A stretch of DNA of 64,000 nt from an uncultured Spartobacteria bacterium (GTDB taxonomy: Bacteria; Verrucomicrobiota; Verrucomicrobiia; Chthoniobacterales; Chthoniobacteraceae): assembly GCA_903933715.1 (NCBI GenBank), contig CAIZLD010000067.1, positions 16,913 through 80,912 of the forward strand. Direction: 5' to 3'. The stretch's first letter is position 1. Every line of letters begins with the position of its first letter. Shown piece by piece: positions 1-9,571 of the stretch. The notes below the pieces were generated by a model. The model worked only from the letters and a program-made list of their open reading frames with translations, ran no database searches and was not told where the DNA came from. A program made the translations under genes and the position numbers.

Positions 1-1
1 G

Positions 2-655
2 CGGATTGCCGCGCAACGTGCGGAGCAGCCTTTCGTTTCGCTGCACGATTTCCGAACCCGCACCCAGCTCGCCAAAGATGAATTGCGCGTTTTGGCCAAG
101 ATCGGCGCGCTCAATGGGTTGGCCGAACACCGGCGCGACGCCCTCTGGCAAGTGGAAGAGGCGGTCGATCCCGGCGACCTGTTTTCGTGGGTCAACCGTA
201 ACACCAAAGAACCGGCCTCAATGGATCAGCCGCTTGCGCCAATGAGCCCCGGTGAGCGGACCGAGGCGGATTACCACGGCACCGGGCTTACGGTCGGACC
301 GCACCCGATGCAACTCGTTCGCGCCGATTTTCCGCATCTTTGGCGGGCTGCGGATCTGCCTGAAGCGCGGAACGGAGATTGGGTCGCCATCGCGGGAAAC
401 GTGATCTGCCGTCAACGCCCCGGTACGGCCAAGGGATTCGTTTTTGTGAGCGTGGAAGACGAGACGGGGATCGCCAATGCAGTCATCGCGCCCGCGCTTT
501 TTGAAAAGCTGCGGCTCTTGATTACGCAGGAAAATTTCCTCGTCATCACGGGCCGTCTTCAGAACGCCGACAAGGTCATTCACATCCGCGCTTCCAGCGT
601 GGAGCGTTTGGGCGAGACCTTGCTCCACGGCTCGGGCTCACATGATTTCCACTGA
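2..655 (+). CDS. dnaE2: Error-prone DNA polymerase DnaE2/ImuC, C-terminal part (5' end outside the window)
   Basis: The reading frame is open from base 2, so only the last 217 residues are present. They hold the end of the helix-hairpin-helix region (an ALNGLAEHRRDALW stretch) followed by an OB-fold nucleic-acid-binding domain. The segment around GDWVAIAGNVICRQRPGTAK and VSVEDETGIANAVI is typical of the DnaE2/ImuC branch, as opposed to replicative DnaE. The family is an alpha-type polymerase used in translesion synthesis, usually under LexA control and together with ImuA and ImuB. Those partners, if present, lie upstream of this window. The short C-terminus ending in DFH also fits DnaE2. The call is firm for the family; whether the rest of the gene is intact cannot be seen. 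Confidence 0.85.
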   Translation, partial: RIAAQRAEQPFVSLHDFRTRTQLAKDELRVLAKIGALNGLAEHRRDALWQVEEAVDPGDLFSWVNRNTKEPASMDQPLAPMSPGERTEADYHGTGLTVGPHPMQLVRADFPHLWRAADLPEARNGDWVAIAGNVICRQRPGTAKGFVFVSVEDETGIANAVIAPALFEKLRLLITQENFLVITGRLQNADKVIHIRASSVERLGETLLHGSGSHDFH

Positions 656-746
656 GTATTTAAAATTCGCTAAGCAGCTCCCGGCGCAAATTTGTCCGAA
701 TTTGCGCTTTTGATTTGCCGGTTTTCGTGAGTTTCTTTCGCTTACG

Positions 747-1631
747 ATGAATCCAAGTCTGATACGCGCCCTCAAATTGCTCGGGGCGATGCTGCTGGGG
801 CTGGCCATTCCGGGGGCGCACGAGTTCCGGTTCTTGATCCCGTATGCGATTACGGCCACCCTGGGATTTGCTTTTCTCGATATTCGCCCGGTGGGCTTTC
901 GCCGGGAACACTTTTTTGTGCTTCTCCTCAATTGGGCAATCGGTCTCGTGGCCTGGGCTGTTTTGATCCCTTTCAACCGGGAACTTGCGTTTGTCGCGCT
1001 CCTGATTGGCCTCACGCCGACGGCCACGGCTTCACCGGTCGTCATGGGAATGTTGGGAGGGAGCGTTGAGTTTGTAGCCGGGTCGGTGCTGCTGACCAAT
1101 GTCGTTGCCGGGCTTTTGTTTCCCGTGGTTCTTCCGTTTCTGCTCGGGGCCGATTTATCGATTTCGACGGCTCCGTTTCTCAAAGAAACCGCCTGCATTA
1201 TTTTGGGGCCGTTGCTGGCTGCGCAAGCCGTTCGGATGACGGCTCCGGTCGTAACAAAACGCCTGCTGCAATACAGGCACCTGTCGTTTTATATCTGGTT
1301 GGGCATCCTGTTTTTGGTCACTTCCAATGCGGGCTATTTCCTGCGCAGCCAATGGGGCCACGGGGGCAGCCTCCTGCAACTCACGCAAATTGGAGCGGTG
1401 GCGGTGGTGCTTTGCGCCTTGAATTTTGGTCTGGGGTGGAAAGTGGGCGGGGCCGGAGTTCCGCGCGAAACCAGCCAAAGCCTGGGGCAGAAAAATACGA
1501 TTCTGACGATTTGGATCGCGCTGACGTATGTGAACCCGCTCGTGGCTCTCGGGCCGACGGTTTATATCCTTTGCCATAACAGCTACAACGCATGGCAACT
1601 GGCTCGCCACCGGTCCGAAGCCCCCGGCTAG
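747..1631 (+). CDS. Bile acid:sodium symporter (BASS/SBF) family transporter
   Basis: This 294-residue protein is almost entirely hydrophobic, with about eight to ten membrane segments. The C-terminal stretch SLGQKNTILTIWIALTYVNP and the earlier GLTPTATASPVVMGML match the conserved regions of the bile-acid:Na+ symporter superfamily, which carries organic anions across the inner membrane using a sodium gradient. The substrate cannot be read from sequence; bacterial members carry bile acids, pantoate, keto acids or other organic anions. The length is normal for the family. The gene stands alone: it follows dnaE2 by about 90 bp and converges on the helicase gene, with 17 bp between the two stops. 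Confidence 0.75.
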   Translation: MNPSLIRALKLLGAMLLGLAIPGAHEFRFLIPYAITATLGFAFLDIRPVGFRREHFFVLLLNWAIGLVAWAVLIPFNRELAFVALLIGLTPTATASPVVMGMLGGSVEFVAGSVLLTNVVAGLLFPVVLPFLLGADLSISTAPFLKETACIILGPLLAAQAVRMTAPVVTKRLLQYRHLSFYIWLGILFLVTSNAGYFLRSQWGHGGSLLQLTQIGAVAVVLCALNFGLGWKVGGAGVPRETSQSLGQKNTILTIWIALTYVNPLVALGPTVYILCHNSYNAWQLARHRSEAPG

Positions 1632-1648
1632 TTCCAATCCACTTCAGG

Positions 1649-3667
1649 TTACATCACCTGCCATTCTTCCAGGCGTTCCTTGGGGATTTCCGTCAAAAAC
1701 CGGGAGGGGCGCTGGATCATTTCCCCGTATCCGGCATTGAGCCGCAACAGCGGGTAGGTCAAGTAAAGCTCGTCCTCGGCACGGGTCACGGCGACGTAGA
1801 AAAGACGCCGCTCTTCCTCGATGGCATCCTCGTCCTCCAGCGAACGGGTCGTGGGGAACATCCCGTCGGTCATCCAGATGACGAACACCACGCGCCATTC
1901 CAGACCCTTGGCTTGGTGGACGCTCGAAAGCGTCACCACTTCCTGATCCCGATCAGGCTCCGACTCCTCGGAATCGAGCCCCGTCATGAGCGCGAGCTGA
2001 TCGAGGAACTCGGCCGGTTCCCGGTATTGCCGGGCGTAGTTGGCCAAGGTGTTCAGGTCTTCGCGCCGCGCTTCGTAGTTGGGGAACTTGGCTTTAAGAT
2101 AATCGTCATAAACCGCCTCGATCACCGCTGCAATCATCTCCGCGGGCGGCAGCGGCGCGCCTCCGGGGGCGATCTCCTCCAGCGTATGCGCGAGTTGTTT
2201 CCATTCCTTTTGCGCTTTGGCGGGGATTTTGAGCGGTTTTTCGGGCAGGAGCAGCGCGGCAAACGAGTCGGGGGAATGAGAGCCGCCAAGCGCCTTCTCC
2301 ACCGCCATCCAGAGTTGAGCTGCGGAGCGTTCTCCCACGCCGTCCAGCAGGCGGACCATCCGTTTGAAAGCGACTTCGTCATGCGGGTTCACCACGAATT
2401 TCAAAAACGCCGCGACATCCTTTACGTGAGCCTGCTCAAAAAAGCGCAGCCCGCTGGTGATGGAAAAGGGAATGCCTGCGCGCGTGAGTTCCATCTGCAA
2501 CTCCATCGAGTGATAATGCGCCCGGTAAAGGACGGCCATTTGGTCGAGGCCGACCCCGTTTTCATGGAGTTCGGCGATGCGCTGCGCGATAAACCGGGCC
2601 TGGTCGTTGGAGTTTTCCAATGCGACGAGCGCCGGTTTGACCCCGGAAGAGCCGCGTGCCGGTTGGAGGTGTTTTTCAAACTGCCGGGCATTGGCGGCGA
2701 TCGCGGCGTTCGCCACTTCCAATACTTCCGGGATGCTCCGGTAATTGGTCTCGATTTTGTAGACCACCGCGCCGGGGTAGCGCGTTGGAAATTGCAGGAT
2801 GTTTTGGAAATTCGCACCGCGCCAGGAGTAGATCGATTGCGCGTCGTCGCCCACCACCATCACGTTTTTGTGATCGCGGGCCAACACGTCAATGAACTCG
2901 GCCTGGAGGCGGTTGGTGTCCTGGTATTCATCGACCAGGATGAACTGGAACTGCGAACGAAAAAACTTGGCGATTTCCTCGTCGCGTTCCAAAAGCCGCA
3001 ACGGCTGGACGAGAAGATCGTCGAAATCGAGAGCGTTGGCTGACTTTTTCCGCTGGGCATACTCGCGTTCGACCGCCTCGATCTGTTCCTGGTATTCAAT
3101 AAAGTGCGGGTATTTCTGCGCGAGCACCTCATCCAGCAGCAGCCCCGTGTTGATCGAAAAACTCAAAATGTCCGCGACGACCTCCGCTTTTGGAAAACGC
3201 TTTTCCTTTGGAATCTTCTTCGATGTTTTAGCGTCGATCCCCATCGAAGCAAGCACCGCCGTGAGCATATCGGCCTGGTCCTCGCGATCCATGATGGAGA
3301 AACCGCTGCGGTATCCGGCGTCCTCGGCGTGGCGGCGCAGGATGCGGTTGCCGATGGAATGGAAGGTGCCGCTCCAAAGCCCGGCAGTGCGGTCGGGCAG
3401 CAAGGTTTCCACGCGCTCCAACATCTCCCGGGCGGCTTTGTTGGTGAAGGTCAGCAACAAAATGTTGGATGGGGAGATGCCGTTTTCCAGCAGGTAGGCG
3501 ACCCGGTAGGTGAGGGTGCGCGTCTTGCCGCTCCCCGCGCCCGCGATCACCAGGGCCGGCCCGGGCGGCGCTTGGACTGCGGCTAGCTGCTGCGGGTTGA
3601 GCTCCGCAGCGTAATCGATGCGGACCTCGGCTTGCGGCTTGCGGTGGAGAGCGTATTGGCGGGCCAT
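1649..3667 (-). CDS. UvrD/PcrA/Rep-type superfamily 1 DNA helicase
   Basis: This is a 672-residue 3'-5' helicase with all SF1A motifs in order: Walker A AGAGSGKTRTLTYR, motif Ia LLLTFTNKAAREM, Walker B LVDEYQDTN, motif III GDDAQSIYSWRGA, motif IV with ETNYRS, motif V with SVHQAKGLEW, and motif VI with RRLFYVAVTRAEDELYL. Such enzymes unwind DNA in nucleotide-excision and mismatch repair or strip proteins from DNA. The start is placed at 3667 (MARQYALHRK). An upstream extension in the same frame has a different composition and would add 42 residues unlike the family. The protein lacks the long PcrA/UvrD C-terminal tail, so assignment among UvrD, PcrA and Rep is left open. Confidence 0.88.
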   Translation of the reverse strand: MARQYALHRKPQAEVRIDYAAELNPQQLAAVQAPPGPALVIAGAGSGKTRTLTYRVAYLLENGISPSNILLLTFTNKAAREMLERVETLLPDRTAGLWSGTFHSIGNRILRRHAEDAGYRSGFSIMDREDQADMLTAVLASMGIDAKTSKKIPKEKRFPKAEVVADILSFSINTGLLLDEVLAQKYPHFIEYQEQIEAVEREYAQRKKSANALDFDDLLVQPLRLLERDEEIAKFFRSQFQFILVDEYQDTNRLQAEFIDVLARDHKNVMVVGDDAQSIYSWRGANFQNILQFPTRYPGAVVYKIETNYRSIPEVLEVANAAIAANARQFEKHLQPARGSSGVKPALVALENSNDQARFIAQRIAELHENGVGLDQMAVLYRAHYHSMELQMELTRAGIPFSITSGLRFFEQAHVKDVAAFLKFVVNPHDEVAFKRMVRLLDGVGERSAAQLWMAVEKALGGSHSPDSFAALLLPEKPLKIPAKAQKEWKQLAHTLEEIAPGGAPLPPAEMIAAVIEAVYDDYLKAKFPNYEARREDLNTLANYARQYREPAEFLDQLALMTGLDSEESEPDRDQEVVTLSSVHQAKGLEWRVVFVIWMTDGMFPTTRSLEDEDAIEEERRLFYVAVTRAEDELYLTYPLLRLNAGYGEMIQRPSRFLTEIPKERLEEWQVM

Positions 3668-3811
3668 GGCGGTCCATTGATCACAGCGGGAAAACGCCGC
3701 GACGCCAAGAGCAAAGAGCACGAAAAAGCGCAGCCCGCCATCCATGCAGACTGCGCTTGTGCCTCGCGCCCCGCGGGTTTGCCGCGGCGGCAAGACAAAG
3801 TAACGATTTGA

Positions 3812-4516
3812 TTAGAAACCGGGCGTATTCTGCTTCTTCTGCTGCTGCTGGGATTGCGGCTGCTGATGCTGCATTTGCTGATGCTGTTGCATCTGTTGTT
3901 GCGATTGGAGCTGCTGATGCTGTTGGGGTTGTTGCTGCATTTGTTGATGCTTTTCAGCGACGGCTTCGGGCTTGCCGGTTTGAGCCATAGCCTTGTGCCC
4001 CTTGAGTGCGGGAATCATTTTTTGCGCCCACGCTTTGATATCCGGGTCTTGGGTGCGGGACGCCTCTTTTTCGAATAGGCTCACGGCTTTTTCGTGTCCC
4101 TTCACGTTGAGCGAGAGAAACTCTTTGTTGAACTTGTCGCCCTGCTCCTTTTCCAGCGAGCGGATCGAGCGCCGCTCCCATAGGCTCGGTTCGGACGGGA
4201 GCGTTACGCCTTTGCTGGCGGCAAGGCGTTCCAGGTTCCGGTTGGCTTCCTCATGATCTTTCACGAGATTGGTCCCCATTTTTTTGATATTCGGATCGCT
4301 TGAACGCTGTTCTGCCATTTTACCGAGTTGGATTTCGGTCAAATTGAGAGTGGCCGCTTTTTTTAAAAAAGAGTGATCGTGCCGGTCCAGCTTGCCTTGT
4401 TCCTTCATGGATGTGGCGGGTGAAGCGGAAGGTTTGGAGGCCGCCTGGGTCGCCCCGACCAAGCTGAGCGTGACGAGTGCGGTTGCGCAAAGAGTTTTCA
4501 GATAAATAGGTTTCAT
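3812..4516 (-). CDS. Secreted DUF4142 protein with Gln/His/Met-rich tail
   Basis: A signal peptide spans residues 1-25 (MKPIYLKTLCATALVTLSLV, with an ATQAA cleavage region). A four-helix DUF4142 domain (ferritin-like, often annotated as putative outer membrane protein) follows at about 45-180, with the typical HDHSFLKKAATLNLTEIQLGK start and the KDHEEANRNLERLA helix. Residues about 190-234 are a low-complexity tail of Gln, His and Met. Family members are periplasmic, of unknown function, and often associated with envelope stress. The start at 4516 is chosen because it begins the signal peptide. The same frame runs much further upstream, but that part is only the antisense of cstA. The gene is divergent from cstA, with 144 bp between them. 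Confidence 0.8.
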   Translation of the reverse strand: MKPIYLKTLCATALVTLSLVGATQAASKPSASPATSMKEQGKLDRHDHSFLKKAATLNLTEIQLGKMAEQRSSDPNIKKMGTNLVKDHEEANRNLERLAASKGVTLPSEPSLWERRSIRSLEKEQGDKFNKEFLSLNVKGHEKAVSLFEKEASRTQDPDIKAWAQKMIPALKGHKAMAQTGKPEAVAEKHQQMQQQPQQHQQLQSQQQMQQHQQMQHQQPQSQQQQKKQNTPGF

Positions 4517-4660
4517 GATAAGTGGGTTTGTTCTGTCTCGGAATCGGCCGGTCCAGCCTGGGCCCGCCATGTGCAACAGGAATCGCGGCAACCCGGCGGC
4601 GCGGTCTTGCCCTGGATAAAACGCTGGGAATTGTGCCCGGAGGTGAATAGGAATTATCAG

Positions 4661-6727
4661 ATGAAGAAACTGCTCAGCCTGCTGCTTTGGGCGCTCGTGG
4701 GATTGACGGGGGCCGCCGCTATTGGGGTTCTGGCCTGTTACCGGGGAGAAACAATTAACGCGCTTTGGCTCGTGACTGCGGCGTTCTGCACGGCAGCGAT
4801 TTCCTACCGTTTTTACGGCAAATGGCTGGAGACAAAAATCTTCATGATCAACGCCCGGAGGGTCACTCCGGCGGTGCGTCATCAGGATGGAAAAGATTAC
4901 GTGCCGACCCATCGATGGATGGTCTTTGGGCATCACTTTGCCGCCATTGCCGGGCCGGGACCGCTGGTGGGACCGGTGCTCGCGGCACAGTTTGGCTATC
5001 TTCCGGGAACGCTCTGGTTGCTGGTTGGCGGTGCGTTGGGGGGAGCGGTGCATGATTCGCTGATCCTCTTCTCGTCGGTGCGCCGGGGCGGCAAATCGCT
5101 CGGGGAAATGGTAAAGGAGGAGGTCGGAACCGGGGTCGGTTTGATTGCCATGGGGAGTATTCTCGCCATCCTGGTGATCCTCCTGGCGGTTTTGGCGCTG
5201 GTCGTCGTGCAAGCGCTGGCGCAAAGCCCCTGGGGGCTTTTTACGATCGCGATGACCATCCCGCTGGCGCTGATCATGGGGTTGGCGCATCGCTTCCTGG
5301 GCGTGGGGGTCGGCGGCGTGACACTCTTTGGCGTGGCCGGGTTGCTCGCCTCGGTTTGGGCGGGCCAATACTTGCACATTTATCCGGTTGTGGAGTCCTG
5401 GTTTGTGCATGACAAAACCTGGATTGCCCTGGCAGTCATCGGGTATGGATTTGTCGCCTCGGCATTGCCGATGTGGCTTTTGCTGACGCCGCGCGATTAT
5501 CTTTCCACGTTTCTCAAGCTCGGTGCCGTGGGGGCGCTCGCGGCAGCCATCGTGATCATTCAGCCGACCCTCCATATGCCGGCGATCACGCGGTTCATTG
5601 ACGGCTCCGGGCTCGTTTTTGCCGGCCCCGTTTTCCCTTTTGTTTGCATTACTATCGCTTGCGGCGCGATTTCGGGATTTCACGCGCTCATCTCTTCGGG
5701 AACCACGCCCAAGATCATTGATAACGAAAGATATATTCGTCCGGTCGCTTTCGGAGGGATGGTCACCGAAATGGTGGTGGCCGTGATGGCTGTCATCGCC
5801 GCCTGCGCAATGCAACCGGGAGAATATTTTGCGATCAACACCCCGATCGTTCATCCGCTCAACCTTACCGAGCAGGCCGCCGTCATTGCCAGGGTGACCT
5901 CGGCGGCCCAGTTCCCGATCACGCAGGAAAGCATGGAGCAGCTTGCGGCGACCCTGGGGGAAAAGACGATGTTCGGCCGGGCGGGCGGCGCGCCGACGTT
6001 TGCCGTCGGAATGGCGAGCATTCTTTCCAAAGCCTTCACCACCTCCAAGGCGCAGGCGTTGTGGTATCACTTCGCCATTATGTTCGAGGCGCTCTTCATT
6101 TTGACCACCATCGATGCCGGGACGCGGGTGGGGCGCTTTATGCTCCAGGAGTTGCTCGGGCTGGCGTGGAAACCGCTTGGCGTCACTACCTCCTGGGTTT
6201 CCAACACCTTCTCAAGCGGTTTGTTCGTGGCCGCCTGGGGCTGGTTCTTATACAACGGCGTCATCGATCCCAATGGGGGGATCAATTCGCTATGGCCGAT
6301 CTTCGGCATTGCCAACCAGCTCCTTGCCGTCATTGCGTTGTGTTTGGGAACCACGGTGCTGCTCAAGATGGGTCACCGGCGCGTGCTCATCCCGGTGACG
6401 CTCGCGCCGCTCTTTTTCCTGACGGCAGTGACATTCGCGGCCGGCTGGATGAAAATCGCCTCTCCCAATGTGCGCATCGGTTTCCTGGCCGCCGCCGCCG
6501 ATCTTCAGGCGAAAGCCACTGCGGGAGCCCTTTCGCCCGAGAAATTGCAGCAACTCCCGGCGCTTCTTTTCAACAGCCGTCTTGATGCGATTGTGACGGG
6601 TGTTTTCCTCGTTCTTGTGGCGGTGATTTTGCTCGGTTCCCTGCGTGTCTGGTGGCAACTGCTGCGGGGCAGCCGGGCGATGGCGCTCAAGGAAGAACCG
6701 GCGGTGATGGCGCCGCTGACGGAATAA
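4661..6727 (+). CDS. cstA: Carbon starvation protein CstA (peptide/pyruvate transporter)
   Basis: This 688-residue inner-membrane protein has some 16-18 hydrophobic segments. It carries the CstA hallmark region GHHFAAIAGPGPLVGPVLAA near residue 85 and the ISGFHALISSGTTPK segment in the middle. CstA-family proteins take up peptides or pyruvate when carbon runs low. The start at 4661 is preceded by an AGGA at 4649-4652, eight bases upstream, and begins a normal first membrane helix. An in-frame upstream extension to 4571 lacks support. The stop lies 2 bp from the convergent rodA stop. CstA is a common CsrA target in proteobacteria, and a csrA gene is present at 50.6 kb, but no CsrA site was demonstrated here. 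Confidence 0.92.
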   Translation: MKKLLSLLLWALVGLTGAAAIGVLACYRGETINALWLVTAAFCTAAISYRFYGKWLETKIFMINARRVTPAVRHQDGKDYVPTHRWMVFGHHFAAIAGPGPLVGPVLAAQFGYLPGTLWLLVGGALGGAVHDSLILFSSVRRGGKSLGEMVKEEVGTGVGLIAMGSILAILVILLAVLALVVVQALAQSPWGLFTIAMTIPLALIMGLAHRFLGVGVGGVTLFGVAGLLASVWAGQYLHIYPVVESWFVHDKTWIALAVIGYGFVASALPMWLLLTPRDYLSTFLKLGAVGALAAAIVIIQPTLHMPAITRFIDGSGLVFAGPVFPFVCITIACGAISGFHALISSGTTPKIIDNERYIRPVAFGGMVTEMVVAVMAVIAACAMQPGEYFAINTPIVHPLNLTEQAAVIARVTSAAQFPITQESMEQLAATLGEKTMFGRAGGAPTFAVGMASILSKAFTTSKAQALWYHFAIMFEALFILTTIDAGTRVGRFMLQELLGLAWKPLGVTTSWVSNTFSSGLFVAAWGWFLYNGVIDPNGGINSLWPIFGIANQLLAVIALCLGTTVLLKMGHRRVLIPVTLAPLFFLTAVTFAAGWMKIASPNVRIGFLAAAADLQAKATAGALSPEKLQQLPALLFNSRLDAIVTGVFLVLVAVILLGSLRVWWQLLRGSRAMALKEEPAVMAPLTE

Positions 6728-6729
6728 AA

Positions 6730-7851
6730 TTACGGCACTTCCGGCAATTCGCGGCGGTGAATCCAGACACTGTTCACCAACCCGAGGCTGAACATAATGA
6801 CGGCGACAAACGAGCCGCTATAGCTGACGAGAGGCAATGGGACGCCGGTTACGGGCATCATCGATACGCACATGCCGATATTCTGAAACGTATGCGTGAA
6901 AATGAGGGCCGTGGTGCCGACGGTGAGGATGAGCCCGCATTCGTCCGCGGAGGTGAATGCCACCGAAAAACAACCGCCCAAAAGAATGCCAAAAGCGATG
7001 ATCAGCGCCGTGCCGCCCAGGAATCCCCACTGTTCGCCAATGGCGGCAAAAATGTAGTCATTCGGGACGGTCGTCTGCGGGACATAGCCCAGTTCCACCT
7101 GCGTATTGGGAGCCTTGAATCCTTTGCCCGACCAGCCGCCCGAGCCAATGGCGATCATGGTCTGGTTGACGGCCCAGGCCGCGCCTTTGGCGTCGATCTC
7201 GGGATCGATGAATGCGATGATGCGCGATTGCTGGTAAGGTTTGAGCTTAAAGTAATAGGCGATCGGAAGGCAGCAGACGATGAGCAGCGTGAGGACAATG
7301 AGATAACGCTTGGGAATGCGGGCGATGAATAGCATCGAGAACAGGACCGGCCCCCAGACAATCGTCGAACCCAAGTCGGGCTGCATCAGGATCAGCAAGG
7401 CGGGGGCTCCGGCGATCATGCCGCAAGCGGCGAGCTTGAGCATCGGGTGCAGGGTTCGGAACTGGCTCAGGAACAAGGCGATCACGAGAATGCCGGAGAT
7501 GACCGCGAGTTGGGCGGGCTGGAACTGAATCGGCCCGAGATGAAGCCAACTGCGTGCGCCGTCGAGTTTTTTCCCGATCGCGAGCGTCAACACCAGGAAA
7601 ACGAGCGAGGAGAGATAAAGCGGCAGCGCGCCCCAGCGAATCCAGCGGTAATCGGTCAGGCTGACGATCATGAACAGGATCGAACTGATCCCGATCCAGA
7701 TCATCTGTTTGCGCCACATATCGTGGTAGGCCGCCGCTTCCCGCATATAGGTGCAGCTATAGATGGCGATGACGCCGAAAGTCGCCAACGCCAGCATGGT
7801 CGCCAGGATGACCCAGTTCATGCCAAGTAGTTTGCGGAGCAGGGGAGTCAT
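6730..7851 (-). CDS. rodA: Rod-shape-determining SEDS glycosyltransferase RodA
   Basis: This 373-residue SEDS-family protein has about ten membrane segments. Characteristic stretches are GARSWLHLGPIQFQPAQLA, LLILMQPDLGSTIVW and QTTVPNDYIFAAIGEQWGFL, with VTGVPLPLVSYSGSF near the end. RodA polymerises peptidoglycan glycan strands during cell elongation, together with a class B penicillin-binding protein and MreBCD. RodA is preferred over FtsW because of the PND(Y/F)IF motif variant, the length and the short termini; this is a judgement from memory of the families. It is the last gene of a minus-strand series thiG, ABC ATPase, rodA, with a 30-bp gap to the ATPase. The PBP2 and mre genes are not nearby. 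Confidence 0.88.
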   Translation of the reverse strand: MTPLLRKLLGMNWVILATMLALATFGVIAIYSCTYMREAAAYHDMWRKQMIWIGISSILFMIVSLTDYRWIRWGALPLYLSSLVFLVLTLAIGKKLDGARSWLHLGPIQFQPAQLAVISGILVIALFLSQFRTLHPMLKLAACGMIAGAPALLILMQPDLGSTIVWGPVLFSMLFIARIPKRYLIVLTLLIVCCLPIAYYFKLKPYQQSRIIAFIDPEIDAKGAAWAVNQTMIAIGSGGWSGKGFKAPNTQVELGYVPQTTVPNDYIFAAIGEQWGFLGGTALIIAFGILLGGCFSVAFTSADECGLILTVGTTALIFTHTFQNIGMCVSMMPVTGVPLPLVSYSGSFVAVIMFSLGLVNSVWIHRRELPEVP

Positions 7852-7881
7852 CGGGATTGCGGAAGAAAGGAGTTCATGACG

Positions 7882-8670
7882 TTACGCCAGCTTGGGAACG
7901 GCGCTAAGCAGCTTTTTGGTGTATTCGTGTTGCGGATCGGCGTAGATGGCTTCGGCGGAAGCGGATTCGACGATTTTCCCCCGATACATCACCAGAACGT
8001 GATTGCTGATGTGTTGAACCACGGCGAGGTCGTGGGCGATGAAGAGGTAGGTCAGCTTGAGTTCTTCCTGGAGATCCTGGAGCAGGTTGACGATCTGCGC
8101 CTGCACGCTGACGTCGAGGGCGCTGACCGGTTCGTCGCATACGATGAAACGCGGTTTGACCGCCAACGCCCGGGCAATCCCGATCCGTTGCCGCTGGCCG
8201 CCGCTGAACTCGTGCGGGTAACGGGTCATCATCTCCGGCTTGAGTCCCACTTGTTTGAGCAATTGCGCCACCCGGTCCCGACGGTCGGAGCGGGTCATTG
8301 CCGGAAAATGGATTTCCAGCGGTTCGGCAATAATCGACTGGATCGAGAGGCGCGGATTGAGGGAGCCAAACGGGTCCTGGAAGATCATCTGCATTTCCCG
8401 GCGCAAAGGCCGGAATTGCCGTTCGGTTAAGGGAAGAATATCGCGGCCATCAAATCGGATCTCTCCTCCGGTGGCCGGGGTCAGTTTCAGAAGAGTTCGC
8501 CCGATGGTCGTTTTGCCCGAACCGCTTTCCCCGACAAGCCCCACGGTTGTGCCCTCTTCAACGGCAAAGCTGACGTCATCCACGGCTTTAATATCGCCGG
8601 TGTGCTGGCGCAAAAGCCCGCTGGTGACGGGGAACCAGGTTCGCAGGTTTTGGACTTCGAGCAGCGACAT
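7882..8670 (-). CDS. Oligopeptide/dipeptide-type ABC transporter ATP-binding protein (OppF/DppF-like), orphan
   Basis: This 262-residue ATPase has Walker [19 protein letters not shown], a Q-loop at [12 protein letters not shown], the ABC signature [17 protein letters not shown], Walker B with [10 protein letters not shown] and an H-loop at LFIAHDL. The N-terminal [14 protein letters not shown] and the [15 protein letters not shown] region are those of Opp/Dpp-type ATPases. Such proteins normally continue about 50 residues further with an oligo_HPY domain; here only its beginning ([14 protein letters not shown]) is present. No permease, binding protein or second ATPase lies nearby. The start is 4 bp after the thiG stop, so it is probably co-transcribed with thiG and rodA, an odd set. 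Confidence 0.85.
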   Translation of the reverse strand: MSLLEVQNLRTWFPVTSGLLRQHTGDIKAVDDVSFAVEEGTTVGLVGESGSGKTTIGRTLLKLTPATGGEIRFDGRDILPLTERQFRPLRREMQMIFQDPFGSLNPRLSIQSIIAEPLEIHFPAMTRSDRRDRVAQLLKQVGLKPEMMTRYPHEFSGGQRQRIGIARALAVKPRFIVCDEPVSALDVSVQAQIVNLLQDLQEELKLTYLFIAHDLAVVQHISNHVLVMYRGKIVESASAEAIYADPQHEYTKKLLSAVPKLA

Positions 8671-8674
8671 CGTT

Positions 8675-9475
8675 TTAGTTTGCCGAGCTGAGGAAGGCTG
8701 TCAATGGGCTGGTGGCGGATGCGAACGATTGGCGTCCGGCCAGCCCGGTTTCAAAGGCTTCCCGCCCTGCCTCGACCGCCTTGCGGAAGGCGCGCGCCAT
8801 GCGGCTCGGGTCCGGGGCGATGGCGATCGCGGTGTTCACGAGAACGGCGTCCGCCCCCATCTCCAAAGCTTCGGCTGCCTGGCTGGGGGCTCCCAAACCG
8901 GCATCGACGATCACGGGGACGGTGGCTTGCTCGATGATGATCTCGATCTGCGCCCGCGTTTCGATTCCCCGGTTGCTGCCGATCGGCGAGCCCAGCGGCA
9001 TCACCGTGGCGGTTCCGGCTTCTTCAAGCCGCTTTGCCAGGATCGGATCGGCGTTGATGTAGGGAAACACGGTGAACCCTTCCTTTACGAGGATCTCGGC
9101 GGCTTTGAGGGTCTCAATCGGGTCCGGGAGGAGATAGCGCGGGTCGGGGTGAATCTCCAGTTTGATCCAGGTCGGCAAACCGGCAGCCGCCGCCAGCCTT
9201 GCCAGCCGGACGGCTTCCTCCGCGTTCATTGCGCCGCTGGTATTGGGCAGAATGAGATAACGCTTCGGATCAATGAAATCGAGAATGTTGGCGTAGGGAT
9301 CGGCCTGGCCGGTGAGGTCGGCCCGGCGCAGGGCCACGGTGACGATTTCCGTGCCGCTGGCGTCAAGGGCGGCAGCCATCGCGGGGTTGGAGGAAAATTT
9401 GCCCGTGCCGAGCAGCAGCCGCGATTGGAATTCGCGTCCGGCAATGACGAGCTTTTGGGTGAGGTCCGTAATCAT
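8675..9475 (-). CDS. thiG: Thiazole synthase ThiG
   Basis: This 266-residue TIM-barrel enzyme forms the thiazole phosphate moiety of thiamine from 1-deoxy-xylulose 5-phosphate, dehydroglycine and ThiS thiocarboxylate. Recognisable parts are [16 protein letters not shown] near the N-terminus, the RRADL strand, the substrate lysine in [17 protein letters not shown], the GSPIGSNRG phosphate loop and [20 protein letters not shown]. The start at 9475 gives the usual length; a 37-residue upstream extension in the same frame is not typical. Other thi genes are absent from the window. I looked for a TPP riboswitch in the 96 bp upstream and saw none. The gene is divergent from yqgE. Confidence 0.92.
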   Translation of the reverse strand: MITDLTQKLVIAGREFQSRLLLGTGKFSSNPAMAAALDASGTEIVTVALRRADLTGQADPYANILDFIDPKRYLILPNTSGAMNAEEAVRLARLAAAAGLPTWIKLEIHPDPRYLLPDPIETLKAAEILVKEGFTVFPYINADPILAKRLEEAGTATVMPLGSPIGSNRGIETRAQIEIIIEQATVPVIVDAGLGAPSQAAEALEMGADAVLVNTAIAIAPDPSRMARAFRKAVEAGREAFETGLAGRQSFASATSPLTAFLSSAN

Positions 9476-9571
9476 GAAAGTCGGATAGGCTAACCGAAAG
9501 AGGGTTCGGATTCCATTCAATATGCGATGTTTCTGCCTTGCGCGGTTTGCCGGGGCTCTTAATTTAATATT

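Noticed and set aside
1592..3043. 483-codon plus-strand frame opposite the helicase
   Set aside because: The minus-strand frame carries every SF1 helicase motif. The plus-strand product has no recognisable domain.
4517..6070. Minus-strand open frame continuing upstream of the DUF4142 protein
   Set aside because: It is antisense to cstA, has no family likeness and is rich in Arg, Gly and His, as expected for a shadow frame. The signal peptide sets the real start at 4516.
9476..9571. TPP riboswitch before thiG
   Set aside because: The conserved CUGAGA and ACCUGAUC-type elements are not seen in this 96-bp region.
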